A DNA stretch of 64,000 nt, from NCBI RefSeq assembly GCF_037893185.1, contig NZ_CP140772.1, positions 2,914,001 through 2,978,000 of the forward strand, written 5' to 3'. A program made the position numbers and the translations under genes. The stretch comes from Chitinophaga sp. 180180018-3 (GTDB taxonomy: Bacteria; Bacteroidota; Bacteroidia; Chitinophagales; Chitinophagaceae). Position 1 is the stretch's first letter; every line of letters starts with the position of its first letter. Positions 1-7,851 of the stretch are shown in pieces. Below the pieces are notes generated by a model. The model worked only from the letters and a program-made list of their open reading frames with translations, did not search any database and was not told the origin of the DNA.

Positions 1-347
1 CTTTCCAGGGACGGTTCTATGTGGATTTCAGTAAAGCTTCGTTATTTCGTATCCTCAGTCAGTCGGGCTGCGAATTTGTTCGTTTCCATTTTGCGGTACC
101 GAATGCCGATAGCAAGATTAGCCTGGTAGCGCATGGATTGACGGCCGATAAAGAGATACTTGGTTATGACCAATTATTGGCTAAGGCCACCAACAACGAC
201 ATGACACCAGCCTTCCTGGATCCGGCCATCGAAGAACGTGGTAACGGAGATCCGATTCCGGGAGTGCTGTTAGAACTTTTCCGGTTACTCAGGGAACAAG
301 GTTCGCCGCTGGCAACCGTTGATCTCGACGCATTACTGGGATCATAA
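1..347 (+). CDS. Hypothetical protein, 5' end outside window
   Basis: The reading frame is open from base 3, and the residues before the first in-window start (GTG at 21) read FQGRFYV, which join smoothly to what follows. The gene therefore most likely begins upstream of the window and only its last 115 codons or so are visible. The visible part is soluble and mixed in composition, with no membrane segment or motif I recognise, and ends at a TAA at 345-347. The next gene follows about 20 bases later on the same strand, so the two may be co-transcribed. I cannot assign a function. Confidence 0.6.
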   Translation, partial: FQGRFYVDFSKASLFRILSQSGCEFVRFHFAVPNADSKISLVAHGLTADKEILGYDQLLAKATNNDMTPAFLDPAIEERGNGDPIPGVLLELFRLLREQGSPLATVDLDALLGS

Positions 348-368
348 AAAAATCACACCTAAACTGTT

Positions 369-1013
369 GTGCTGATGAATGGATGGGTTTATGCTTATTA
401 TGTATTGTTAGTAGCCTGCTTTGTTATCAGTTTATTCCACCTGAGATATCCGGTGGTGCGGATGCTTAGTTTGCTATTGGCAGCGTCCATTCTTACAGAA
501 ATAATAGTAGAGCTGATCGGCACAAAGAAGTTAGGTTTTTTTGTAGTATACCATGTTTTTGTGGTGCTGGAATATAGTCTGATTACAATTATCCTCCGGG
601 CAGGGATCCGCGACTACCGATGGCGGCTGATCATGGGGATCTCTATATTTATATTCGCTTTTTTATCCCTGTTTTACAGTTTCGTCATGGGCAGATGGCA
701 GGCCTTTCCCGGCATAAACATAACCATTGAGAGTTTTCTGGTCATTTGTTGGTGCATTTTATCCTTCTTTTCCATCTCGCCGGATAGTGAAGCGTCTATA
801 TTCCAGCATCCTGTTTTTTGGTTAACCCTTGCCTTTTTTATTTATTTCGCCGCTTCTGTGAGCGTAAACGCGTTTTATAACCTGTTACTGGCAAATGACA
901 CCGCCAGGGCGAGGCCTTTTTTCGCTGTTTTGAACTCATTATCCAATTACCTGTTGTATATTATGCTGATAAAAGGAGTAGTATGCTTCCGGTCAAACAG
1001 GATCTCTTTGTAG
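369..1013 (+). CDS. Polytopic membrane protein upstream of histidine kinase
   Basis: This 214-aa protein is almost entirely hydrophobic, with about seven predicted membrane spans (roughly residues 10-27, 31-50, 57-78, 85-108, 120-137, 149-170 and 183-205). No catalytic motif is evident. The start is either GTG 369 or ATG 375. Its 3' end overlaps the next gene, a histidine kinase with a single membrane span, by 31 bases, which suggests translational coupling. By position it could be the membrane sensing partner of that kinase; this is inference. Small membrane proteins of this kind just before NarL-type kinases are seen in Chitinophagaceae, but I know of no characterised homologue. Confidence 0.7.
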   Translation: MLMNGWVYAYYVLLVACFVISLFHLRYPVVRMLSLLLAASILTEIIVELIGTKKLGFFVVYHVFVVLEYSLITIILRAGIRDYRWRLIMGISIFIFAFLSLFYSFVMGRWQAFPGINITIESFLVICWCILSFFSISPDSEASIFQHPVFWLTLAFFIYFAASVSVNAFYNLLLANDTARARPFFAVLNSLSNYLLYIMLIKGVVCFRSNRISL

Positions 1014-1762
1014 CTGTGATCTTTATTTCCCTCTTGGTAACCATCATGGGATTGGTGGTTGTTGCGGCGGTTATAAGTTATAAAAAGAGGCAAGATGCTT
1101 ATTTACACCAGCTTAAATTAATGAAGGAGGATTACGACAAACAATTGATGTGGTCCCAGATTGAGATGCAGGAAGCAGCTTTCGCTCATCTCGGACAGGA
1201 GCTACATGATGATATAGGCCAACTTTTGAGTAGTACAAAATTGCTGATAAATGTTACCCAACGGAACATGAATGAAGTTCCGGATACCCTGCAAACAGCG
1301 GAATCTACGCTGAGTACTGCTATACAGAATCTGCGTGCGCTGTCTAAATCGTTCAGCCGTCAATGGCTGGACCAGTTCAGTTTACTGGATAATCTGAAAG
1401 CGGAAGTAGAAAGGATTAATACCAGCAGACTCATCAAGGTAACATTTACCCACGATCTGATCGGGCTGCCGTTGCAATCGGAACCGCAGATCATCCTGTT
1501 CCGGATTGTACAGGAAGCAATTCAGAATTGTATTAAACATGCCCGTCCACAGGTAATCGATATCAGTATCAGGAAAGCCGCGCAGGAGCTGATCCTGATC
1601 ATTGCCGACGATGGCGCCGGATTCGATAAAGCTGGTATGTCATCCACGGGAATGGGTATACGCAATATGCAGCATCGGACCAAATTACTGGGTGGCGAGA
1701 TCCGCTGGGAAGTAACATCTGCCGGCGGAACGGCCGTATTAATAACTTTACCCCTTGAATAA
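983..1762 (+). CDS. NarL-family sensor histidine kinase
   Basis: The 259-aa protein has one N-terminal membrane helix (about residues 8-31), a short coiled linker, a HisKA_3 dimerisation/phosphoacceptor helix with the ELHDDIGQ motif (His75), and a C-terminal HATPase_c domain (N-box around Asn182, DDGAGFD at 209-215, GMGIRNM near 223-229). This is the NarX/LiaS/DegS-type architecture, which phosphorylates LuxR-type response regulators. No extracytoplasmic domain is present, so sensing probably involves the membrane or the upstream membrane protein. The ATG at 983 is preceded by a purine-rich AAAAGGAG at 971-978. The response regulator starts 8 bases downstream, making a clear kinase-regulator pair. 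Confidence 0.93.
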   Translation: MLPVKQDLFVAVIFISLLVTIMGLVVVAAVISYKKRQDAYLHQLKLMKEDYDKQLMWSQIEMQEAAFAHLGQELHDDIGQLLSSTKLLINVTQRNMNEVPDTLQTAESTLSTAIQNLRALSKSFSRQWLDQFSLLDNLKAEVERINTSRLIKVTFTHDLIGLPLQSEPQIILFRIVQEAIQNCIKHARPQVIDISIRKAAQELILIIADDGAGFDKAGMSSTGMGIRNMQHRTKLLGGEIRWEVTSAGGTAVLITLPLE

Positions 1763-1770
1763 TTTTATCT

Positions 1771-2406
1771 ATGAAGATCAACATTGGTATTGCGGATGAC
1801 CACCAACTATTCCTTAAGTCGCTCAGCCTATTGATCAGCGGGTTTCACGGTTTTCAGATTGTAGCAGAAGCAGTGAATGGTAAGGATATGCTCGACAAAT
1901 TAGCTAACCTCCCGGCATTACCGGATATTCTGTTACTGGACGTTAATATGCCCGTTATGGATGGCGCGCGCACAGCCGAAGCTGTCATTAAACAATATCC
2001 GGGTATCAAAGTGGTGGCCCTTTCCATGAAGGAGAACGACGCCACTATCATCGAAATGCTGAAAGCCGGTTGCTGTGCCTACCTGCTTAAAGACATCCAT
2101 CCGGCAGAACTGGAAAAAGCATTGAAAGAAATACAAAACACCGGTACCTATTACAACGATGCTTCCAATGTCAACTACCGCCGGCTGCTGGTACAGTCGG
2201 AACAGAAACAAACGCTGACCGACCGGGAACGGGAATTTCTCAGTCTTGCCTGCAGCGATCTTACTTATAAAGCCATCGCTGTTAAAATGAATGTCACTGA
2301 ACGAACGGTAGACGGATACAGGGAAATACTGTTTAATAAGCTGAATGTGCAGAGCAGAACAGGGATGGTGCTGGAGGCGTTGCGACGGCAACTCATCACC
2401 TTGTGA
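1771..2406 (+). CDS. LuxR/NarL-type response regulator
   Basis: The 211-aa protein has an N-terminal receiver domain (acidic pair Asp9-Asp10, phosphoacceptor Asp57 in the LLLDVNMP motif, Lys in the AYLLKDI segment) and a C-terminal LuxR-type helix-turn-helix starting at LTDRERE (about residues 148-211). It is the cognate partner of the kinase 8 bases upstream. Its regulon cannot be read from sequence; the ABC exporter 160 bases downstream is a plausible target because ABC-2 exporters often sit beside NarL-type pairs. The stop codon overlaps the first base of a long palindrome that may end the transcript. Confidence 0.94.
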   Translation: MKINIGIADDHQLFLKSLSLLISGFHGFQIVAEAVNGKDMLDKLANLPALPDILLLDVNMPVMDGARTAEAVIKQYPGIKVVALSMKENDATIIEMLKAGCCAYLLKDIHPAELEKALKEIQNTGTYYNDASNVNYRRLLVQSEQKQTLTDREREFLSLACSDLTYKAIAVKMNVTERTVDGYREILFNKLNVQSRTGMVLEALRRQLITL

Positions 2407-2523
2407 GAATTAGGAATAGGGAATGAAGAATTAAGAATGCCAGCGAAGATTGTAAACGCGGAGATCATATTCGCTACAATCTGCGCTGGCATTCTTAATT
2501 CTTCATTCCCTATTCCTAATTCT
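2406..2523. repeat. Long intergenic palindrome, 48-bp arms
   Basis: The arms at 2406-2453 and 2476-2523 are reverse complements at 47 of 48 positions, separated by 22 bases. The outer part is built from GAAT/TTAAG-like steps. It begins at the last base of the response regulator stop codon and ends 43 bases before the ABC ATPase start. As RNA it would form a very stable hairpin and could terminate or insulate the upstream transcript. The size and near-perfect match are unusual for a simple terminator and suggest a dispersed palindromic repeat or a non-autonomous mobile element; that is inference. Confidence 0.9.
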
Positions 2524-2566
2524 TATTGTCGTACTTTCGGGCGTCAGTACAATCAAACCTGTTTTA

Positions 2567-3343
2567 ATGATGAATCAACCGCCCATACTGGAAGTTAATC
2601 TGCTGAATGTTTCCTACGGCTCGTTCCATGCGGTCAGCGATGTTTCCTTTGAAGTATACGGAGGAGAAATATTTGGTTTACTGGGGCCTAACGGCGCCGG
2701 TAAAACAAGTACGCTCAGCGCCATCGAAGGACTGATCAAACCGCAATCAGGGAGTATAAACGTAGCCGGATTCAATATCGCTCAAAAGCCTTTGCATGCC
2801 CGCGCTAACATGGGGGTACAATTGCAGGCCACCAGCTTTCAGCCAGAGCTTTCCATTGCTGAGATCATCCGGCTCTTTGCCAGTATTTACGGAATTGCCA
2901 TCGACGACAATGTTATCCGTCAGCAGCTGGGACAGATTGGACTGGAAGATGCCGGTAGTAAAAAGATTGCCCAGCTTTCCGGAGGGCAGCAGCAACGCGT
3001 TTCGCTGCTCATTTCCACTATTCACGATCCGCAGCTGATTTTGCTCGATGAACCTACAACAGGGCTCGATCCGCAGTCGAGACGCCAACTGTGGGAAAGG
3101 ATCGAACATTACCGTAACCGGGGCCATGCGGTGTTACTGACTACTCATTCCATGGAAGAAGCAGAAGCCATCTGCGACCGGATCGCCATTATCGATCATG
3201 GCCGGGTGATTGCCATCGATACGCCTGAAGCACTGGTAGAAAAGCACCGCAACGATCCGGAGGTATTGAAAGTGGTCAGGAAAGGGAAGGTGACTTTGGA
3301 AGATGTATTTATTGGTTTAACGGGAACGGCTGTACGCCCTTAA
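2567..3343 (+). CDS. ABC transporter ATP-binding protein (ABC-2 exporter type)
   Basis: The 258-aa ATPase has all the ABC signatures: Walker A GPNGAGKT (40-47), Q-loop region near 85, signature LSGGQ (137-141), Walker B LILLDEP (157-163) and the switch histidine His194. It resembles the CcmA/DrrA-like ATPases of drug, lipid or multidrug exporters. The permease follows 16 bases later, so the two make one transporter. Two ATG codons are adjacent (2567 and 2570). The substrate is unknown. The nearby kinase/regulator pair could control it. Confidence 0.94.
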   Translation: MMNQPPILEVNLLNVSYGSFHAVSDVSFEVYGGEIFGLLGPNGAGKTSTLSAIEGLIKPQSGSINVAGFNIAQKPLHARANMGVQLQATSFQPELSIAEIIRLFASIYGIAIDDNVIRQQLGQIGLEDAGSKKIAQLSGGQQQRVSLLISTIHDPQLILLDEPTTGLDPQSRRQLWERIEHYRNRGHAVLLTTHSMEEAEAICDRIAIIDHGRVIAIDTPEALVEKHRNDPEVLKVVRKGKVTLEDVFIGLTGTAVRP

Positions 3344-3359
3344 CAAAAGCTGTCTGAAA

Positions 3360-4103
3360 ATGGAAACAAGAATACCGAAAAATTCAACTGTACTGACAGC
3401 TCTGCTACGGGCGGATTTTACCACTCTTTGGCGTAACCGGCGTTCTTTCCGGTTGGTACTGATAGTACCTGTTATTATACTGATTTCCTGGCGTGGACTG
3501 GTAGACAAGCTGGGTGGTGTATTTGTAATATCTTCCTGTATCACCATCGGACTTACCAGTGTAGGGCTGATGGGGTATTCCAATGCTATCGCGCGCGACC
3601 GCGACAGGGGCGTGTTTCAGCGGCTTCGGGTGGCTCCGGTATCTACCTGGACTATCATGATCAGCAGGTTACTGGTACAAATAGCCATGATATTAGTGAT
3701 GACCATCCTTGTTTTTATGGTAGGATATTATGCAGACCATATACGCATACCGGCTGTTGGTTATGTAACGGGCTTATTGATGTCGCTACTGGGAGGCGCG
3801 GTGTACCTGGGCCTGGGCCAGGCCATTGTGGGCAGGATCAGGAACCCGGATACCGTGAGTGCCACCACCCGTTTTGTTTATTTTATTTTCATCATGGTTG
3901 GCATGATAGGAGAGTTTGGTATGTTGGGTGAAATGATAGGCGAGATCGTGAAATGGTCGCCCTACGGTGTGGTAAGATCCGTGCTGGCGGCCAGCCTGGA
4001 TCCTTCCACATGGACGCTGGAAACAACCTATGCGTTGTTCGCTTCAGTAGGTTATACGATATTGTTCACTTTGCTCGGTGTGAAATGGTTTAAATGGAAT
4101 TAG
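3360..4103 (+). CDS. ABC-2 type transporter permease
   Basis: The 247-aa integral membrane protein has about six hydrophobic spans and the conserved cytoplasmic motif ARDRDRGVFQRLR (about residues 78-90), typical of ABC2_membrane permeases of the DrrB type. It is translated 16 bases after the ATPase gene and would form the channel of the same exporter. Its last codons overlap the 3' end of the convergent sulfatase gene by 4 bases. No substrate can be inferred. Confidence 0.9.
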   Translation: METRIPKNSTVLTALLRADFTTLWRNRRSFRLVLIVPVIILISWRGLVDKLGGVFVISSCITIGLTSVGLMGYSNAIARDRDRGVFQRLRVAPVSTWTIMISRLLVQIAMILVMTILVFMVGYYADHIRIPAVGYVTGLLMSLLGGAVYLGLGQAIVGRIRNPDTVSATTRFVYFIFIMVGMIGEFGMLGEMIGEIVKWSPYGVVRSVLAASLDPSTWTLETTYALFASVGYTILFTLLGVKWFKWN

Positions 4104-5593
4104 TTTTTCATTTTTGAATTGATGAATTCCCATTCATTGATATGAGCATTGCGATGTTCCTTTTTTACGATGGCATCGAACGCGCTCAGCAACTCCGGAT
4201 GGGCAGCAGCCAGGTTATGCGCTTCTGCTTTATCTGTGCTGAGATCGTAGAGTTCCCATAATATGCCGTGATTTTTCTTCATACCATTTTTTATCGCTTT
4301 CCATTTACCCATACGGATAGCAATAGCGCCGCCTTTTTCAGGATATTCAAAATAAACGTATTTCCGGCTCGCTTGTGAGGCCTGATGGCCGGTCATTTCC
4401 GGCAGCAGCGATATGCCATCGTTGGCGGGAGGCTTTATGCCGGCGATGTCCGCGAAAGTGGCCATCATATCGTATTGTACGCCTACCAGTTCAGATGATT
4501 TACCGGCAGGGATTTTTCCGGGCCAGCGGGCAATGAGCGGTTCGCGTATGCCGCCTTCATAAAGATCCATTTTCAATCCTCTTAACCCGCCGGTGCTGTT
4601 GAAGAAGGAGGCGTCTACTCCGCCATTGAAGGCGGTGCCGTTATCGCTGGAGAACAGGATCACGGTGTTATCGTCGAGGCCCAGGCTGGCAACGAGTTTC
4701 ATGATGATGCCCACCTGTGTATCGAGGTAGGTAATCATGGCTGCGTAGGCTGAGAGCGGGTATTTATGCGGTGTGTAGCCCTGCTGGCCATAGTAAGGCT
4801 TTTCATTGAATAAGCCGATGTATTGTTTCAGGGCGCTGTCGGGCACCTGTAATGAAACATGTGGTATAGTGTAGGGCAGGTATAGGAAGAAGGGAGTATC
4901 GCGATGACCCTTAATAAACTGCGCCGCTTTTTTGGTCATCTCATCTACTGCATAGTCCTTTCCTTTATAGGCATCAAAATCAGCATCAGTAGCGGTGGCA
5001 GGATCCAGTGACTTATGAACGCTGATAGGCGGATTGCGCAGGCTGTCGGCCTTGCCATTTTCCCAGAGATGAGTAGGGTAGTAGTTGTGCGCCTGCTTCT
5101 GATCGAGATAGCCGTAGAAGTAATTAAAGCCCTGTTTATTAGGATCGCCGGTTGTGAACGGCATGCCCAGGCCCCATTTGCCGATGGCGGCGGTGGTATA
5201 CCCGGCCTGTTGCATCATATGGCCAACGGTAACAGCGCCTTCCGGCAGCGGCATTTGTCCGCCTTCGAGCGAGTCTGCGAAGCCTCCCATTTCGTAGTTG
5301 CCACGGATATAGGAATGTCCGCCATGACGCCCGGTGAGCAACATGCAACGGGCAGGTGCACAAACCGGTGTGCTGGTATAAAATTGGTTAAAGTGAATGC
5401 CTTCGGCAGAAAGACGATCGAGATTGGGCGTTTTTATTTTGGTTTGTCCGTATGGACCGGTTTCAGCATATCCGAGGTCGTCTGCATAGATAAAAATAAT
5501 ATTAGGCTTCTGTTTGGCGCTGGTAGTATGCGTTTGGGCAGAAGCATACAAACCGGTTGCCAGCAGGCAGCCGAGGAGGAGGTTTTTGATCAT
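4100..5593 (-). CDS. Secreted sulfatase (formylglycine-dependent)
   Basis: This 497-aa protein carries a signal peptide (about residues 1-19, cleavage near ASAQ) and the alkaline-phosphatase-fold sulfatase domain. Key residues are the metal-binding pair Asp38-Asp39 in IYADDLGYAE and the CAPAR pentapeptide with Cys78, which matches the C-x-P/A-x-R signature matured to formylglycine by a sulfatase-modifying enzyme. No such modifying enzyme is encoded in the window. Later GKWG and SSDNG segments are also typical. The protein should act in the periplasm or at the surface on a sulfated glycan or ester; the substrate class cannot be fixed from sequence. It is convergent with the ABC permease and not in an obvious operon. 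Confidence 0.93.
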   Translation of the reverse strand: MIKNLLLGCLLATGLYASAQTHTTSAKQKPNIIFIYADDLGYAETGPYGQTKIKTPNLDRLSAEGIHFNQFYTSTPVCAPARCMLLTGRHGGHSYIRGNYEMGGFADSLEGGQMPLPEGAVTVGHMMQQAGYTTAAIGKWGLGMPFTTGDPNKQGFNYFYGYLDQKQAHNYYPTHLWENGKADSLRNPPISVHKSLDPATATDADFDAYKGKDYAVDEMTKKAAQFIKGHRDTPFFLYLPYTIPHVSLQVPDSALKQYIGLFNEKPYYGQQGYTPHKYPLSAYAAMITYLDTQVGIIMKLVASLGLDDNTVILFSSDNGTAFNGGVDASFFNSTGGLRGLKMDLYEGGIREPLIARWPGKIPAGKSSELVGVQYDMMATFADIAGIKPPANDGISLLPEMTGHQASQASRKYVYFEYPEKGGAIAIRMGKWKAIKNGMKKNHGILWELYDLSTDKAEAHNLAAAHPELLSAFDAIVKKEHRNAHINEWEFINSKMKN

Positions 5594-5712
5594 GGCTCAC
5601 TGTAAATTTACGTCAAGATAAAAAAGAAATGCGAGAATGTAAAGCAGCAGGAGGTAGATCGTGCAAGCGTTTGACGTTCCGGCTATCAGATAAAAACGGT
5701 GATTATCTTATT

Positions 5713-7689
5713 TTACTTTTTATAAAATACCTGCTTCAGACCATCGCATGATTTAGGTGTTACTACCAGCGGTATTTTTTCTACCAGCGTTTGATTGCTA
5801 TCGAGTCCAAATGCTTTACTATCAGAGGTGGCTAATTTATTGATCGCAAAATAGCTGTTGAGAATAAATCCTTCCCGTACAGAAAATTCGTTATCGTAAG
5901 ACAACATATTTTCGAAGATGACGAACTTATAGTTGCCCAGATTGTCGGAAGCCAGTGCGGGAAAGCGTTTCAGCGCATCCAGTTCTTCATTATGGATCAT
6001 GTCTTTTACCACATTCCGGAACATCAGTCCTATTCTTGGCTGTACCCGGAAGCCCAGCATAAAGTCTATCCGGATTATTTTACCATCATTCATTTCCTCT
6101 ACACCGTACTCCATTGTAAACGGTTCATCTGTACGTTCAATGTGAATCAGCCAGTACATATCGGCCCGTTTGGGCGTATGCTGAAAGATAGAAGTTAATA
6201 TTCTCTTTTCAATCTGGTGAGAGCGATCGGCTTTGGTTAAATAAATAAGGTGAGAAGTAGTCTTGGGTATGGTATTGTCGCTACTCAGTTTTACTATTTG
6301 ATCCAGGTATTTATTTAAATTGATAAAACTCAGAAAGCGGTTGGTGATTTTACGTGCATTAAACCAGATGTACATGGTGGATATCAATCCTACTTCGAAC
6401 ACCAGGAAGAATAACCGTTTTACAATCTTTATGGCATTGGCCACAAAGAAGGAAGATTCTACCGCAACGAATAAAATCATGATCAGCGATACTACCCATA
6501 GCGGATAATGTTTTACGTACCGGAGAAAATAAAACATGAGTATGGTTGTCATCAACATGGCAATGGTGATGGAAAAGCCGTATGCAGCGGTCATTGATTC
6601 ACTGGTGCGGAAGTATAGTACTACCAGGAAGCAGCCGATACACAATATCCAGTTGATGCTGGGGATATAGATTTGTCCACGGATATTAGTGGGGAATTTT
6701 ACAGTGACTTTAGGCCAGAAATTTAAACTGATGGCTTCGCTGATCAAAGTAAAAGAACCGCTGATGAGTGCCTGGCTGGCGATGATAGAAGCACAGGTGG
6801 CGATGAGGATGGAGGGGAGCAGGAACCAGTGCGGCACGATGGCAAAAAAAGGATTCACACCTCCCAGGTTACTTTTATGTTGCAGTAACGTCCAGGCTCC
6901 CTGCCCGAGGTAATTAAGCACCAGCGTGGTTTTTACAAATATCCAGGTTGCCTGTATATTCTTTTTGCCACAATGCCCGAGGTCGGAGTATAATGCTTCT
7001 GCCCCAGTGGTGCAGAGAAATACGGCGCCTAGCAGCCAGAATCCTTTGGGGTGTTCTGTAAGCAGCGAAAGGGCATATGAGGGATTTAATGCCATGAAAA
7101 TGCGGGGGTAATGAATAATCTGGCTGATACCCAACACACCCAGCATCGTAAACCAGAGGAACATCACAGGCCCAAATGATCCGCCTACCACCCTGGTACC
7201 AAAACGCTGGAAAATAAAGAGCAGCAGGATAATGACCAGCACAATTTCCATCACGAGGTTGTTGCCCGGCACAATTACATGTTCCAGGCCTCTTACCATA
7301 TTTAATCCTTCTATGGCAGAAGTTACTGTGATCGGTGGCGTGATAATGCCATCCGCCAACAGGGTGCCTGCTCCTATGATGGCCGGAAAGACGAGCTTGG
7401 GACCAAAGCGCCTTACCAGCGCATACAGCGAAAATACGCCACCTTCGCCTTTGTTATCGGCTTGCAGGGTAATGATCACGTATTTGAACGTTGTTTGCAG
7501 GGTTAAGGTCCAGAAAATGCAGGAAATAGCACCAAATACCAGGTGCTCGTCAATAATGCCACCATCGTTCATGATGGTCTGAAATGTGTATAGGGGCGAT
7601 GTTCCGATATCGCCATAAATGATTCCAAGTGCAATCAACAGACCAGCCGTGGTGATCCGTTTAAAATGATGATGATGATGCGAATCCAT
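5713..7689 (-). CDS. kup: Kup-type potassium uptake protein
   Basis: The protein (658 aa from the chosen start) has the KUP/HAK/KT family N-terminal motif ALGIIYGDIGTSPLYT, about 12 membrane helices in the first 460 residues, and a soluble C-terminal part of about 200 residues. It would import K+ with protons. I chose ATG 7689 (MDSHHHHHFKR) rather than the in-frame ATG at 7737 because the conserved family region begins right after it and because a promoter-like TTTG-N21-TACTTTCG lies inside the longer version. The run of five histidines at the N-terminus is unusual but unlikely to be functional by itself. It is 114 bases or more downstream of the TPR gene and probably has its own transcript. 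Confidence 0.94.
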   Translation of the reverse strand: MDSHHHHHFKRITTAGLLIALGIIYGDIGTSPLYTFQTIMNDGGIIDEHLVFGAISCIFWTLTLQTTFKYVIITLQADNKGEGGVFSLYALVRRFGPKLVFPAIIGAGTLLADGIITPPITVTSAIEGLNMVRGLEHVIVPGNNLVMEIVLVIILLLFIFQRFGTRVVGGSFGPVMFLWFTMLGVLGISQIIHYPRIFMALNPSYALSLLTEHPKGFWLLGAVFLCTTGAEALYSDLGHCGKKNIQATWIFVKTTLVLNYLGQGAWTLLQHKSNLGGVNPFFAIVPHWFLLPSILIATCASIIASQALISGSFTLISEAISLNFWPKVTVKFPTNIRGQIYIPSINWILCIGCFLVVLYFRTSESMTAAYGFSITIAMLMTTILMFYFLRYVKHYPLWVVSLIMILFVAVESSFFVANAIKIVKRLFFLVFEVGLISTMYIWFNARKITNRFLSFINLNKYLDQIVKLSSDNTIPKTTSHLIYLTKADRSHQIEKRILTSIFQHTPKRADMYWLIHIERTDEPFTMEYGVEEMNDGKIIRIDFMLGFRVQPRIGLMFRNVVKDMIHNEELDALKRFPALASDNLGNYKFVIFENMLSYDNEFSVREGFILNSYFAINKLATSDSKAFGLDSNQTLVEKIPLVVTPKSCDGLKQVFYKK

Positions 7690-7716
7690 GTCGTAGGTTG
7701 TAAATACAATCTGGCG

Positions 7717-7750
7717 CGAAAGTACGATATGCGGCATACCTATGTCAAAA
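7717..7750 (-). promoter_or_regulatory. Bacteroidota-type promoter for kup
   Basis: On the minus strand TTTTG (7746-7750) is followed by a 21-base spacer and TACTTTCG (7717-7724), one base off the TAnnTTTG -7 consensus of the Bacteroidota primary sigma factor. Spacing of 19-21 bases is typical. The start of transcription would fall near 7710, giving a leader of about 20 bases to the ATG at 7689. Prediction only. Confidence 0.5.
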
Positions 7751-7851
7751 TGATAAAGTCCAAATGGCTTATTTTAAGGAGATTTTAAGCTGGGTTTTTA
7801 TATAATTTAAATTGTATAATTATTCTTATCCTTCATATGAACGCCATGTAT

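Noticed and set aside
5015..5605. A 196-codon plus-strand frame
   Set aside because: Antisense to the sulfatase gene, no start context and no family resemblance.
5603..5610. TAAATTTA upstream of the sulfatase as a promoter
   Set aside because: It lies only a few bases before the start codon and has no TTTG at the right spacing.
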